Below, in pieces: positions 27,072 to 36,235 of a stretch of DNA of 64,000 bases. The DNA is taken from the NCBI GenBank assembly GCA_015056495.1, contig SVGC01000013.1, positions 42,456-106,455 of the forward strand, written 5' to 3'. Position numbers and translations under genes: made by a program. Each line of letters begins with the position of its first letter. The stretch's first letter is position 1. A model generated the notes under the pieces. It worked only from the letters and a program-made list of their open reading frames with translations, was not told the origin of the DNA and did not search any database. The stretch comes from Butyrivibrio sp. Lineage in GTDB: Bacteria; Bacillota; Clostridia; Lachnospirales; Lachnospiraceae.

Positions 27072-28121
27072 ATGTCAGAAATCACAATCAAGGAAGTGGC
27101 TAAGAGATGCGGTGTTGGCGTAAGCACCGTATCCAGAGCTTTAAATAATCACTCTGATATCAATCCTGAGACCAAGGCACGTATCATGAAGGTAATAGAA
27201 GAAACAGGCTATATACCTAATAATAGTGCCAGAAATCTTAAAAGGACTGATTCCAAGTGTATTGCAGTTTTGATAAAGGGAATAACCAACCCGTTCTTTA
27301 GTCCTATGATCGAGGTCATAGAAGATGAGACCCGTAGGAAAAAATATTCTCTGGTCATCAGACACGTAGGTGCCTATGAGGACGAGGCTGATGTTGCTCT
27401 TGAACTTGAAAAAGAGAGAAAACTGCGAGGAATTATTTTCCTTGGTGGTGGATACAGAAAGTCTACTAATAAACTTAAAAGTCTTAGCGTACCTGTAGTT
27501 TTTTCTACAATAGGCGCGCCTCTTATCGAGAGTCAGAGCAAGGCTGATTTTTCATCGGTTTCTGTAGATGACAGACTTGAGAGCAAGAGGATGATAGAGC
27601 ATATGATAGGCCTTGGACACAAGAAGATCGCTATCATAACAGAAGGCTCTGAAGAGTTGTCAGTAGGACAGCTTAGATTGCAGGGATATGTAGAAGCTTT
27701 AAAGGCTGCCAAAATAGAAGTTAATGAAGATCTTATCAGGTACCTTGACCCTAACCTTGAGCACTATTCAGTGCAAAATGGTTACAGGACAGCCAAAGAT
27801 CTTATTAATTCAGGAACTGAATTTACAGCAATATTCTGTGTATCAGATATGCTTGCCATTGGTGCCTGCAGAGCATTGATGGACGCAGGTTACAAGATTC
27901 CCAAGGATATCAGTGTCAGCGGTTTTGATGGCCTTTCCATCGGCCAGTACTATTCACCGAGACTTACAACCATGAGACAGCCTATGATGGAACTGTCCAG
28001 GCAGAGTATTGGACTGTTATTTGATATAATTGATGAGGTATCTGAGCACAAAAATATTACTTTGGCCTGTGAACTGATCCAGGGTGAATCAGTTTGGAAA
28101 CCAAAGGGTTACCGAAAGTAG
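27072..28121 (+). CDS. LacI family repressor of the malQ operon
   Basis: The protein has 349 residues with the LacI HTH (ITIKEVAKRCGVGVSTVSRA) followed by the hinge helix region NPETKARIMKVIEETGYIPN. A periplasmic-binding-like effector domain ends with SVSGFDGLSIGQYYSPRLTT. It begins one base after malQ, so it probably represses its own operon in response to maltose or a maltodextrin. The palindrome at the malQ promoter is the expected site. CcpA was considered, but the operon position argues for a local regulator. Confidence 0.88.
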   Translation: MSEITIKEVAKRCGVGVSTVSRALNNHSDINPETKARIMKVIEETGYIPNNSARNLKRTDSKCIAVLIKGITNPFFSPMIEVIEDETRRKKYSLVIRHVGAYEDEADVALELEKERKLRGIIFLGGGYRKSTNKLKSLSVPVVFSTIGAPLIESQSKADFSSVSVDDRLESKRMIEHMIGLGHKKIAIITEGSEELSVGQLRLQGYVEALKAAKIEVNEDLIRYLDPNLEHYSVQNGYRTAKDLINSGTEFTAIFCVSDMLAIGACRALMDAGYKIPKDISVSGFDGLSIGQYYSPRLTTMRQPMMELSRQSIGLLFDIIDEVSEHKNITLACELIQGESVWKPKGYRK

Positions 28122-28169
28122 ATCAGTACTTGATGCGATTTTGTATGGATAGGATTTTGGAGGGATGAT

Positions 28170-28721
28170 ATGGCTAAGACAGCAATCTTTTTTGCCAACG
28201 GATTTGAAGAAATAGAAGCACTTACAGTTGTTGATCTTCTTAGAAGAGCAGGAATTGAGATAAATATGGTATCTGTAACAGGAGAAAAGACAGTTACAGG
28301 TTCCCACAACATTACCATCAGCACAGAAAGCCTGATCGAAGATATTGATTTTGATGATCTTGATATGATCATTTTACCTGGTGGAATGCCTGGTACAATC
28401 AATCTGGAATCATGTGGCAGACTTCAGGATGCAATAGCAGATTTTGACAAAAAAGGTAAGTTATTAAGCGCTATCTGCGCAGCGCCTGGTGTATTTGGAA
28501 GAAAGGGAATACTTAACGGAAGAAAAGCATCTATTTTCCCTGGACTGGAAGCAGAGCTTAAGGGTGCAGAGGTTTCCTATGATGAAGTGACAGTAGATGG
28601 ACATTTCACAACAAGCAGAGGAATGGGTACTGCGATTCCTTTTGGTTTGGCCATCATTGCCCGTTTTCAGGGAAAAGAAGCTGCTGATGCCATGGCTGAT
28701 AAAATAGTTTATAAGAGATAA
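28170..28721 (+). CDS. DJ-1/PfpI family protein
   Basis: The 183-residue protein has the DJ-1/YajL fold signatures. The N-terminal acidic residue is in FFANGFEEIEALTVVD and the nucleophile-elbow Cys is in LSAICAAPGVFG. The segment SRGMGTAIPFGLAII closes the fold. Family members act in oxidative or carbonyl stress, or as deglycase/chaperones; the exact role is not settled. It has a GGAGG RBS and a short gap to the next gene, so the two may be co-transcribed. Confidence 0.9.
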   Translation: MAKTAIFFANGFEEIEALTVVDLLRRAGIEINMVSVTGEKTVTGSHNITISTESLIEDIDFDDLDMIILPGGMPGTINLESCGRLQDAIADFDKKGKLLSAICAAPGVFGRKGILNGRKASIFPGLEAELKGAEVSYDEVTVDGHFTTSRGMGTAIPFGLAIIARFQGKEAADAMADKIVYKR

Positions 28722-28734
28722 GGAACTATAAACA

Positions 28735-29289
28735 ATGGGAATGGAAATTGAACGCAAGTATATAATCAAGGAACTGCCGCAGGATCTGCAGCAGTTCCCT
28801 TTTCATGCTATAGAGCAGTGCTATCTGAATACTCATCCTACGGTCAGAGCCAGAAAAGAAGATGATGAGTACTATATGACTTATAAGGGAGAAGGAACAG
28901 TATCTAAAGTAGAATACAATCTTCCTCTTAATAAGGAAAGCTATGAACACCTAAGAGCAAAAGCCGATGGCAATGTGATCACTAAAAAGAGATATTTACT
29001 GCCTTTGAATGAAGATGCTTTTAGTAAAGAAGATATCCAAAGTGATCCAGAGCTTGAAAAAGCACTTGCCGAAAAGAGTATGAAGATTGAACTGGATGTT
29101 TTCGAAGGAGCATTCCAGGGTCTTGTTTTTGCAGAAGTGGAATTTCCGAGTTCTCATGCTGCAGATGTGTATGTGCCTGCAAAATGGTTTGGCTCAGACG
29201 TCAGTGAAGACAAGCATTTCAGCAATGCATACCTTAGCAGTATAAATGAAAAAGAAATTGATAGATTTCTGAATAATAATATGTTATAA
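28735..29289 (+). CDS. CYTH domain protein (triphosphatase-like)
   Basis: The protein is 184 residues and begins with the CYTH ExExK motif (EIERKYIIKEL). Basic and acidic tunnel residues follow (TVRARKEDDEYYMTYKGEG, ITKKRYLLPL, KIELDVFEGAFQG, VFAEVEFPS). CYTH enzymes are metal-dependent triphosphatases or inorganic polyphosphatases. The substrate cannot be set from sequence. It starts 13 bp after the DJ-1 gene. Confidence 0.88.
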   Translation: MGMEIERKYIIKELPQDLQQFPFHAIEQCYLNTHPTVRARKEDDEYYMTYKGEGTVSKVEYNLPLNKESYEHLRAKADGNVITKKRYLLPLNEDAFSKEDIQSDPELEKALAEKSMKIELDVFEGAFQGLVFAEVEFPSSHAADVYVPAKWFGSDVSEDKHFSNAYLSSINEKEIDRFLNNNML

Positions 29290-29407
29290 TTTCAAATTGA
29301 TTGTGTCGAAAGATGCAAACCGTTCTATGTCCATCAGGATTTTTATAAATCCATTTAGGATAAAATTTTACGCGCGGTAAATAGATAAGTTTAAGGAGGA
29401 ATTTGGA

Positions 29408-30868
29408 ATGAGCGTAAAGGTAGAGAAGTTAGAGAACAACATGGCTAAGTTAACCATTGAAGTTCCTGCTGAAGATCTTGAAAAGGCTATTGAAAAGGCA
29501 TACCAGAAGAATAAGGGAAAGATTCAGATCCCTGGCTTCCGTAAGGGTAAGGCTCCAAGAAAGATGATCGAGCAGATGTATGGTAAGGGAGTATTCTTTG
29601 AAGATGCTGCTAATGATCTTATCAATGAGAGCTATCCAAAGGCAGCTGAGGAGTCTGGTGAAGATATCGTTTCTAATCCACAGATTGAAATCGTTACTAT
29701 TGAAGCTGGACAGGCTTTTGTTTACACAGCAGAAGTTGCTCTTAAGCCAGAAGTTAAGCTTGGTAAGTACAAGGGCGTTGAAGTAGAAAAGATGGATCTT
29801 GATGTAACTGATGAAGAAGTTGATCAGGAGATCGAGAACGAGAGAAATAAGAACGCAAGAAATATTGAGATTACAGATAGAGCAGTTAAGAAGGACGATA
29901 TGGTTACTCTTGACTTTGAAGGCTTTGTCGATGGAGTAGCTTTCAAGGGCGGTAAGGGAACAGATTATCCTCTTACAATCGGTTCAGGATCATTCATCCC
30001 TGGATTCGAAGATCAGCTTGTAGGCGCTGAGATCGGTAAGGAAGTTGAAGTTAACGTAACATTCCCTAAGGACTACCACGAAAAGTCACTTGCTGGTAAG
30101 GATGCAACATTTAAGTGCACAGTTAAGGCTATCAAAGAGAAGCAGCTTCCAGAGCTTAACGACGAGTTCGCTTCAGATGTATCTGCATTTGAAACACTTG
30201 CTGAGTACAAGGAAGATGTTAAGAAGACTCTTGTAGCTAAGAAGGAAGCTTCACAGAAGGCACAGCGTGAAGATACAGTTGTTAAGGCTATCATCGAGGA
30301 TTCAGAAATGGATCTTCCAGACGCAATGGTAGAGACACAGCAGAGAAACATCGTTAATGAAATGGCTCAGAGACTTCAGTATCAGGGTCTTTCAATGGAT
30401 CAGTACCTTAAGTACACAGGAAGCACTGTTCAGCAGATGATTGAGCAGGTTAAGCCACAGGCTATCGAAAGAATCAAGTCAAGACTTGTTCTTGAGGCAG
30501 TTGCAGCAGCTGAGAAGATCGAAGTTACAGAAGCTGACGTTGAAGCTGAGTTCCAGAAGATGGCTGACCAGTACAAGATGGAAGTTGAAAAGGTTAAGGA
30601 ACTTCTTGGAGATGCTGAGAAGAAGCAGCTCAAGGAAGACCTTGCTGTTCAGAAGGCAGCTGAGTTCGTAGTTGAGAACGTTAAGGAAGTAGCTAAGAAA
30701 GCTGCTAAGAAGACAACAAAGAAAGCAGCAGCTGCTGATGAAGAGACAGCTGAAAAGAAGCCAGCTAAGAGAACAACAAAGAAGGCTGCAGCTGAAGACG
30801 GCGAAGTAAAGGAAAAGAAGACAACTACTAGAAAGACAACAAAGAAAGCTACTAAGACAGAAGAGTAA
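29408..30868 (+). CDS. tig: Trigger factor with basic C-terminal extension
   Basis: This ribosome-bound chaperone has the signature GFRKGKAPR in the N-terminal ribosome-binding domain (1-~150). The FKBP-type PPIase domain follows (about 155-245: DMVTLDFEGFVDG, GSGSFIPGFEDQL), then the arm domain. After the normal end near residue 425 there is a ~60-residue tail made of KKAAKKTTKKAA-type repeats and acidic spacers, like histone H1 tails. The usual length is 425-450, so 486 is long. The codon use of the tail matches the rest. The RBS AAGGAGG is strong. clpP and clpX follow in the common tig-clpP-clpX order. Confidence 0.95.
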   Translation: MSVKVEKLENNMAKLTIEVPAEDLEKAIEKAYQKNKGKIQIPGFRKGKAPRKMIEQMYGKGVFFEDAANDLINESYPKAAEESGEDIVSNPQIEIVTIEAGQAFVYTAEVALKPEVKLGKYKGVEVEKMDLDVTDEEVDQEIENERNKNARNIEITDRAVKKDDMVTLDFEGFVDGVAFKGGKGTDYPLTIGSGSFIPGFEDQLVGAEIGKEVEVNVTFPKDYHEKSLAGKDATFKCTVKAIKEKQLPELNDEFASDVSAFETLAEYKEDVKKTLVAKKEASQKAQREDTVVKAIIEDSEMDLPDAMVETQQRNIVNEMAQRLQYQGLSMDQYLKYTGSTVQQMIEQVKPQAIERIKSRLVLEAVAAAEKIEVTEADVEAEFQKMADQYKMEVEKVKELLGDAEKKQLKEDLAVQKAAEFVVENVKEVAKKAAKKTTKKAAAADEETAEKKPAKRTTKKAAAEDGEVKEKKTTTRKTTKKATKTEE

Positions 30869-30925
30869 TTTTCTTTTTTCCGGATAATTGTGTCAGTTTT
30901 ATAATTAAATATAAAGATTGATTAG

Positions 30926-30960
30926 TTGTGCACAGTGTAATAAAATTATACTGTGCACAA
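30926..30960. repeat. Perfect-arm palindrome between tig and clpP
   Basis: TTGTGCACAGT and ACTGTGCACAA are 11-nt perfect arms. The centre GTAATAAAATTAT extends the pairing to about 16 bp. It is not followed by a T-run, so it may be a regulatory palindrome or a weak terminator of tig. Confidence 0.6.
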
Positions 30961-31001
30961 TGATATTTAGGCACTTTATAATTTTTTAATGTTTATATAG
31001 C

Positions 31002-31031
31002 TTGAATATTTGATTATCCCTGTTCTATTAT
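31002..31031 (+). promoter_or_regulatory. Candidate clpP promoter
   Basis: TTGAAT, 18 bp and TATTAT lie 40 bp upstream of clpP and after the tig-clpP palindrome. Together they suggest that clpPX has its own promoter. No CtsR-type heptad repeat was seen. Confidence 0.4.
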
Positions 31032-31070
31032 GGGTTGATAAGCACAAAAACATAGAATGGAGGAATTACA

Positions 31071-31670
31071 ATGAGTTTAATACCTTACGTCATTGAACAG
31101 ACTAGCAGAGGTGAAAGGTCATACGATATATATTCCAGACTGCTTAAAGAGAGAATTATTTTCCTTGGAGAAGAAGTAAATGCTAATTCAGCAAGTGTTA
31201 TTGTAGCACAGCTGCTTTTCCTTGAAGCAGAAGATACAACCAAGGATATCCATATGTACATTAATAGCCCGGGTGGTGAGATTACTTCCGGTATGGCTAT
31301 TTATGATACAATGAATTACATTAAATGTGATGTTTCAACTATTTGTATTGGTATGGCTGCAAGTATGGGCGCATTCCTTCTTGCCGGCGGTACTAAGGGA
31401 AAGAGAATGGCTCTTCCAAATGCTGAGATCATGATCCACCAGCCATCAGGCGGTTCACAGGGTCAGGCTACAGAGATCGAGATTGCAGCTAAGCACATTT
31501 TAAAGGTTAGACAGAACATGAATACTATCATGGCAGCTAATACAGGCAGAACTGTTGAAGAAGTAGCTGCAGCTACAGAGCGTGATAACTGGTTATCAGC
31601 TCAGGAAGCACTTGATTTTGGTTTGATTGATTCTATTGTTACTGCTCGTGCAGATGACAAGAAAAACTAA
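31071..31670 (+). CDS. clpP: ATP-dependent Clp protease proteolytic subunit
   Basis: The 199-residue serine peptidase has the catalytic Ser in [11 protein letters not shown] and the His in [12 protein letters not shown]. The Asp lies near residue 172 in the [10 protein letters not shown] region. It forms the double heptamer that degrades proteins delivered by ClpX. It is immediately upstream of clpX with a 9-bp gap, and the RBS GGAGGAA is strong. Confidence 0.97.
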   Translation: MSLIPYVIEQTSRGERSYDIYSRLLKERIIFLGEEVNANSASVIVAQLLFLEAEDTTKDIHMYINSPGGEITSGMAIYDTMNYIKCDVSTICIGMAASMGAFLLAGGTKGKRMALPNAEIMIHQPSGGSQGQATEIEIAAKHILKVRQNMNTIMAANTGRTVEEVAAATERDNWLSAQEALDFGLIDSIVTARADDKKN

Positions 31671-31679
31671 GAGGTAGAT

Positions 31680-32948
31680 ATGGCAGGAAAAAATCCAGGA
31701 GAAATTAGATGCTCATTTTGTAATAAGACACAGGATCAGGTTAAAAAACTTATAGCAGGACCTGCAGGGGTTTACATTTGCGATGAGTGTGTTGATATCT
31801 GTGCAGATATCATTGAAGAAGAATTTGAAGATGAGCCTGTAATTCGTGACGAAAAAGATATCAATCTTCTTAAACCTGTAGAGATCAGAAATTTCCTTGA
31901 TGAGTATGTAATTGGTCAGGATGAAGCCAAGAAGGTACTGGCTGTTTCTGTTTACAATCATTACAAGCGTGTCATGGCTCCAAAGACCGGAGATGATGAT
32001 GTAGAACTTCAGAAGAGTAATATCATCATGGTTGGTCCTACTGGTTCAGGTAAGACATATCTTGCACAGACACTTGCCAAGATCATCAATGTTCCATTTG
32101 CTATTGCAGATGCTACTACATTGACAGAGGCAGGTTATGTCGGTGAAGATGTTGAGAATATTCTTTTGAAGCTCATTCAGGCTGCTGATTATGATATTGA
32201 ACGTGCACAGTATGGTATTGTGTACATTGATGAGATCGATAAGATCACTAAGAAGGGTGAGAATGTATCTATCACTAGAGATGTATCTGGTGAAGGCGTT
32301 CAGCAGGCTCTTCTTAAGATCATAGAAGGTACAGTTGCCAGTGTTCCACCTCAGGGCGGAAGAAAGCATCCTCATCAGGAACTTATCCAGATCGATACAA
32401 GTAATATCTTGTTTATCTGTGGTGGTGCTTTTGACGGACTTGATAAGATCATCGAGGCAAGACTTGACCGTAATTCTATCGGTTTCAATGCTGAGATTGC
32501 AGATAAGACAGAGCGTGAAATAGGAGAAGTGCTTGCACAGGTTACTCCACAGGATCTTACTAAATTTGGTCTTATTCCTGAATTCGTTGGTCGTGTGCCT
32601 ATCTGTGTTACTCTTGAAGGACTTAGTCAGGAAGCACTTGTTCGTATCCTCAAGGAGCCTAAAAATGCTCTTGTTAAGCAGTATCAGAAGCTCTTTGATT
32701 TTGATGATGTTAAGCTTTCATTTGAGGATGAGGCTATTGAAAAGATAGCTAAACTGGCATATGATCGTCAGACTGGAGCCAGAGGACTTCGTTCAATCAT
32801 GGAGAAGTCTATGATGGACGTTATGTATGAGATTCCATCTGATGAATCTATTACAGAATGCGTAGTTACTGAAGGCTCTGTAGATGGAGATAATCCACCA
32901 CTTATAGTGCATAAAGAACAGGCTAAGCGTCTTAAATCAGCGAGGTAA
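31680..32948 (+). CDS. clpX: ATP-dependent Clp protease ATP-binding subunit ClpX
   Basis: The 422-residue AAA+ unfoldase has the N-terminal C4 zinc domain ([11 protein letters not shown], then [10 protein letters not shown]), Walker A GPTGSGKT, Walker B with VYIDEIDKI, and the pore and IGF-loop regions. It unfolds substrates for ClpP. An RBS GAGGTAGAT precedes the ATG. A compact terminator (AGGCAGAGG/CCTCTGCCT) follows. Confidence 0.97.
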   Translation: MAGKNPGEIRCSFCNKTQDQVKKLIAGPAGVYICDECVDICADIIEEEFEDEPVIRDEKDINLLKPVEIRNFLDEYVIGQDEAKKVLAVSVYNHYKRVMAPKTGDDDVELQKSNIIMVGPTGSGKTYLAQTLAKIINVPFAIADATTLTEAGYVGEDVENILLKLIQAADYDIERAQYGIVYIDEIDKITKKGENVSITRDVSGEGVQQALLKIIEGTVASVPPQGGRKHPHQELIQIDTSNILFICGGAFDGLDKIIEARLDRNSIGFNAEIADKTEREIGEVLAQVTPQDLTKFGLIPEFVGRVPICVTLEGLSQEALVRILKEPKNALVKQYQKLFDFDDVKLSFEDEAIEKIAKLAYDRQTGARGLRSIMEKSMMDVMYEIPSDESITECVVTEGSVDGDNPPLIVHKEQAKRLKSAR

Positions 32949-32958
32949 GAATTTATTT

Positions 32959-32986
32959 AGGCAGAGGCGAAAACCTCTGCCTTTTT
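32959..32986 (+). terminator. Terminator after clpX
   Basis: AGGCAGAGG and CCTCTGCCT form a 9-bp stem with a 6-nt loop and TTTTT. Confidence 0.9.
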
Positions 32987-33048
32987 ACATGATATAGGGA
33001 TTATTCTTACGAGCCTTATATTATATAAAAGCTGAAAGGAATAAAACT

Positions 33049-33645
33049 ATGGTAATTAAATTTGTAAATCTTGAGACAGTCTGTGGTATCACAAGTAAGA
33101 TCCCTGACAACGAATTTCCCGAATTTGCTTTTGCGGGAAAAAGTAATGTTGGTAAATCTTCACTTATTAACGGACTTATGAATCGTAAGTCCTATGCCAG
33201 AACCAGTGCAGAACCTGGTAAAACACAGACTATCAACTATTATCTTATAAATAAGAGCTTCTATTTTGTTGATCTCCCAGGATACGGATATGCCAAAGTA
33301 TCCGAGGATACCAAGAAAAAATGGGGCAAGATGGTGGAAAACTATCTGAATAATTCAAAGCAGTTAAGACAGATCTTCTTGCTGATTGATATTAGACATG
33401 AGCCCTCAGCCAATGATAAGATGATGTACGACTGGATCTGCTATCAGGGTTTGAAGCCTATAATCATTGCTACTAAAGCTGATAAGATCAAGAAGAGCCA
33501 GTTGGAAAAGCAACTTAACATGATCAGGGAAAATTTGAACATGCCGGAAGATGGCATTATCATGCCTTATTCAGCACTGTCTAAATTTGGCAGAGACGAG
33601 ATATATGAGCTTCTTGAAAAGGAACTGGCATCTGCACAGGAGTAA
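33049..33645 (+). CDS. engB: Ribosome biogenesis GTP-binding protein EngB/YsxC
   Basis: The 198-residue GTPase acts in 50S subunit assembly. G1 is GKSNVGKSS, G2 is within TSAEPGKTQTINYY, G3 is DLPGYGYA, G4 is TKAD and G5 is SALSKFG. Length and motifs are standard for the family. The adjacent clpX-engB order is common in Firmicutes. The RBS GAAAGGAA precedes the ATG. Confidence 0.95.
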   Translation: MVIKFVNLETVCGITSKIPDNEFPEFAFAGKSNVGKSSLINGLMNRKSYARTSAEPGKTQTINYYLINKSFYFVDLPGYGYAKVSEDTKKKWGKMVENYLNNSKQLRQIFLLIDIRHEPSANDKMMYDWICYQGLKPIIIATKADKIKKSQLEKQLNMIRENLNMPEDGIIMPYSALSKFGRDEIYELLEKELASAQE

Positions 33646-33670
33646 TAGAAAAAGTAGGTTGGGGATTTAA

Positions 33671-34849
33671 ATGGAATGGCATCCACTGAAGGCAGAGCTT
33701 AATGAACAATGCCTAAGAGACGTAATCAAAAAATATCATTTTAATAATTCTGAATATGACGAGCTGCATAGATGCTACAAGAGGCTTTTGCCCATGGTAC
33801 ATCCTGCGGTATGTTATAAAGTGTATGACTATAGTTGCAGTGAAAATAGAGAAAAAACTGCAAGACAGCCGATTAAATACGTAGAAGCTGTTATGACACT
33901 GGGAGCAGCTGTTGACAGTTTTCAGGACAATTGCCAATCCCAGAAAAATGTGTCCTGGGCGTATTACGTTGAATGCCTTGGAATGGAGCTGTTATCAAAG
34001 GCATATGAATCTTTTGACCAGATGTTATTTGAAGAATTGGGATTATGGTCAGGAGATTATGAATACATAGGTAGTGAATATCCTTTGGAAGAGCTCGTTC
34101 CAATGTTTACAAGACTACGACAAAAACAGGTATCCTATAACAGTGCATATGCATTGTCACCAAGATGCAGTGTGGCTTTTGTTGTATCTCTCTATGATTA
34201 TCAAATACACAAGAAAACAATGTGTGAGAGATGCCCTATGGAAAATTGCAGCTATAGAAAAGCAGATAATCCAAAGCTGGTTAAAGGTGAGACGAAGGGA
34301 GAAAAGACTATGTCAGATAATGATAGAATTGGTTTGACTCATTTGTACACTGGAGATGGCAAGGGTAAAACTACAGCTGCTGTAGGACTTGCAATCAGAG
34401 CACTTGGAAATGGCAAAAAAGTTATTTTTACACAGTTTATGAAAGGCCGTGAGACCGGTGAGGTCAATTGTCTTGCAGGAATCGATGGCGTAAAGATCAT
34501 TAGAAATGATGAAAATCTTGGCTGGTACAGAAGAGGTGATGAGGAGCAGGCAAAAGCCTTTACCCGCCTTCATAACAGCACTCTGGAACAGATAGAAGAA
34601 CTTATAGCTACAGGTGAATGGGATATGGTCATAATGGATGAAATAACCTATCCATACAATTATGGGATCATTGATAAAGAACGTCTTCAGAATCTGATCC
34701 TTAAGAAGCCAAAGTATTTGGAACTGGTTCTTACAGGCAGAAATCCTGATCAGTTTTTTACCGACCATGCAGATTACATAACCGAGATGAAAAAAATCCG
34801 TCATCCTTACGATAAAGGCATTTCAGCCCGCGAAGGCATAGAATGTTAA
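33671..34849 (+). CDS. Fusion of MetH-activation-like domain and corrinoid adenosyltransferase
   Basis: The 392-residue protein joins two B12-related domains. Residues 1-~200 resemble the small Clostridial proteins called vitamin B12-dependent methionine synthase activation domain: LGAAVDSFQD, ALSPRCSVAFVVSLY and a terminal CERCPMENCSYR Cys cluster. Residues 214-392 are a CobA/BtuR-type ATP:cob(I)alamin adenosyltransferase with Walker A YTGDGKGKTTAA and VIMDEITYPYNYG. Met214 has its own AAGGGAG RBS with 8-nt spacing, so a shorter CobA product of 179 residues could also be made. A 70-bp palindrome follows. Confidence 0.8.
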   Translation: MEWHPLKAELNEQCLRDVIKKYHFNNSEYDELHRCYKRLLPMVHPAVCYKVYDYSCSENREKTARQPIKYVEAVMTLGAAVDSFQDNCQSQKNVSWAYYVECLGMELLSKAYESFDQMLFEELGLWSGDYEYIGSEYPLEELVPMFTRLRQKQVSYNSAYALSPRCSVAFVVSLYDYQIHKKTMCERCPMENCSYRKADNPKLVKGETKGEKTMSDNDRIGLTHLYTGDGKGKTTAAVGLAIRALGNGKKVIFTQFMKGRETGEVNCLAGIDGVKIIRNDENLGWYRRGDEEQAKAFTRLHNSTLEQIEELIATGEWDMVIMDEITYPYNYGIIDKERLQNLILKKPKYLELVLTGRNPDQFFTDHADYITEMKKIRHPYDKGISAREGIEC

Positions 34850-34854
34850 AAAAT

Positions 34855-34924
34855 GAGTCACTGGGGACGTATCAAAATGACTCATTGTGCACAATGAGTC
34901 ATTTTGATACGTCCCCGGTGACTC
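34855..34924. repeat. 70-bp palindromic repeat, copy 1
   Basis: The arms begin GAGTCACTGGGGACGTATC and end GATACGTCCCCGGTGACTC, with an inner CAAAATGACTCATT / AATGAGTCATTTTG, so the whole unit is one long hairpin. A near-identical unit lies at 55733-55802 with paired changes. It sits between the convergent B12 fusion and GH105 genes, so it may also terminate transcripts. Confidence 0.9.
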
Positions 34925-34933
34925 GTTTTATTT

Positions 34934-36082
34934 TTAGTGCTTATTACGACGAAGTAACTCCACGTATGCCATGATAAGTGGAGCTACACCCTTGGCATCA
35001 TTTTCTACAACAGGCTCGCTGAAGTAGTATTCCAGAGAACCATCACGGTGATCTTTACCACCAAGTCCGGCTACAAGGCAGATTCCGCCAAGTCTTGGAG
35101 AACCATCTTCATTTCTTGAAAGATATTTTTCTGTAATGCCTGTGAAGGCCTTTTCAGCAACTTCTTCAAAACGTTCTGGAATATAGCCCAGACGAACACC
35201 CTTTAAGAGAGCATAAGCAATAAGTGCTGTACCTGAAGTCTCAAGGTAGTTACGCTTATCATCTTTTTTATTTATTACCTGATAGAACATGCCGCTTTCA
35301 TCCTGAAATGGGATAAGAGCATCACCAAGGTTCTTGAGCATAGTCTGTAAATATCTGTATTCATAATACATTGATTCGTGCATGACTTCAGCTGTATCTA
35401 CAAGTGAAGCACTGAACCAGCCAAGAGCTCTGAGCCAGAAATTAGGACTAAGACCTGTCTCAGGATCAGCCCAATACATTTCTCTGCTTTCATCATATCC
35501 GTGATAATAAAGACCTGTAACAGGATCCTTCATGAGCTTTTCAACATTTTTAAACTGGTTAAAGCTGTCAAGGCAGCCCTTCATTTTGTTATATTTTGTC
35601 TCATATTCCATGTAAAATGGCTGTGCCATATAGAGTCCGTCAAGCCATACCTGGTTTGGATAGATATCCTTGTGCCAGAAATTGCCGGCCTTTGTACGAG
35701 GCATTGTATCAAGCTGTGATCTTACATGATCCAGAGCTTTACGATATTTTCCCTTGCCTGTCAGGTCGTAGAGCTTGAAAAGGCTTCTGGCAGCATTTAT
35801 ATTGTCGAGATTGTACTCTTTTACATCATAAGTCTTGATAGTTCCATCTTCATTAACAAACCAACCAATGAAATTATCAGCAAAGTTGAGATATTTCACA
35901 TCATTTGTGATCTCATAAAGGGAAAGTATAGAGTTGATCATGCAACCATCTATATAATTCCATTTATTAGGCTTTCCCTGTCTGACTTTCTCGATGTTCC
36001 ACATTGGGTGTTCAGCATCAGAGTTGTCCAAAAGGTATGAGATGTATTCATCTAGTAACTGGTAAGTTTCTTCTTTAGTCAT
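34934..36082 (-). CDS. Glycoside hydrolase family 105 (unsaturated rhamnogalacturonyl hydrolase)
   Basis: This 382-residue (alpha/alpha)6-barrel enzyme removes the unsaturated galacturonyl residue left by pectate or rhamnogalacturonan lyases. The YteR-like catalytic Asp is in NQVWLDGLYMAQPF, and SGTALIAYALLKG with a C-terminal YYFSEPVVENDAKG loop supports the family. No signal peptide is present, so it is cytoplasmic and acts on imported oligosaccharides. A consensus cre site lies upstream. Confidence 0.9.
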   Translation of the reverse strand: MTKEETYQLLDEYISYLLDNSDAEHPMWNIEKVRQGKPNKWNYIDGCMINSILSLYEITNDVKYLNFADNFIGWFVNEDGTIKTYDVKEYNLDNINAARSLFKLYDLTGKGKYRKALDHVRSQLDTMPRTKAGNFWHKDIYPNQVWLDGLYMAQPFYMEYETKYNKMKGCLDSFNQFKNVEKLMKDPVTGLYYHGYDESREMYWADPETGLSPNFWLRALGWFSASLVDTAEVMHESMYYEYRYLQTMLKNLGDALIPFQDESGMFYQVINKKDDKRNYLETSGTALIAYALLKGVRLGYIPERFEEVAEKAFTGITEKYLSRNEDGSPRLGGICLVAGLGGKDHRDGSLEYYFSEPVVENDAKGVAPLIMAYVELLRRNKH

Positions 36083-36111
36083 AGCGCTCTCCGTTCTAAA
36101 AATATAGAAAA

Positions 36112-36125
36112 TGTAAACGCTTACA
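36112..36125 (-). promoter_or_regulatory. Catabolite-responsive (cre) operator for GH105
   Basis: ATGTAAGCGTTTACAT (minus strand) matches every position of the WTGNNARCGNWWWCAW cre consensus. It is 30 bp upstream of the GH105 start codon and is a palindrome (TGTAAACGCTTACA on the plus strand), so CcpA or another LacI-family protein is expected to bind. Confidence 0.75.
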
Positions 36126-36235
36126 TTTTAGCATAATTAATTCTATATTTCTACTGAAAAATGGTGTAAACTAGATAAGTCAGCATCACTAAATTACTGT
36201 GTAATTTAAAGTGATCAATAGTACGGAGGAGCGAT

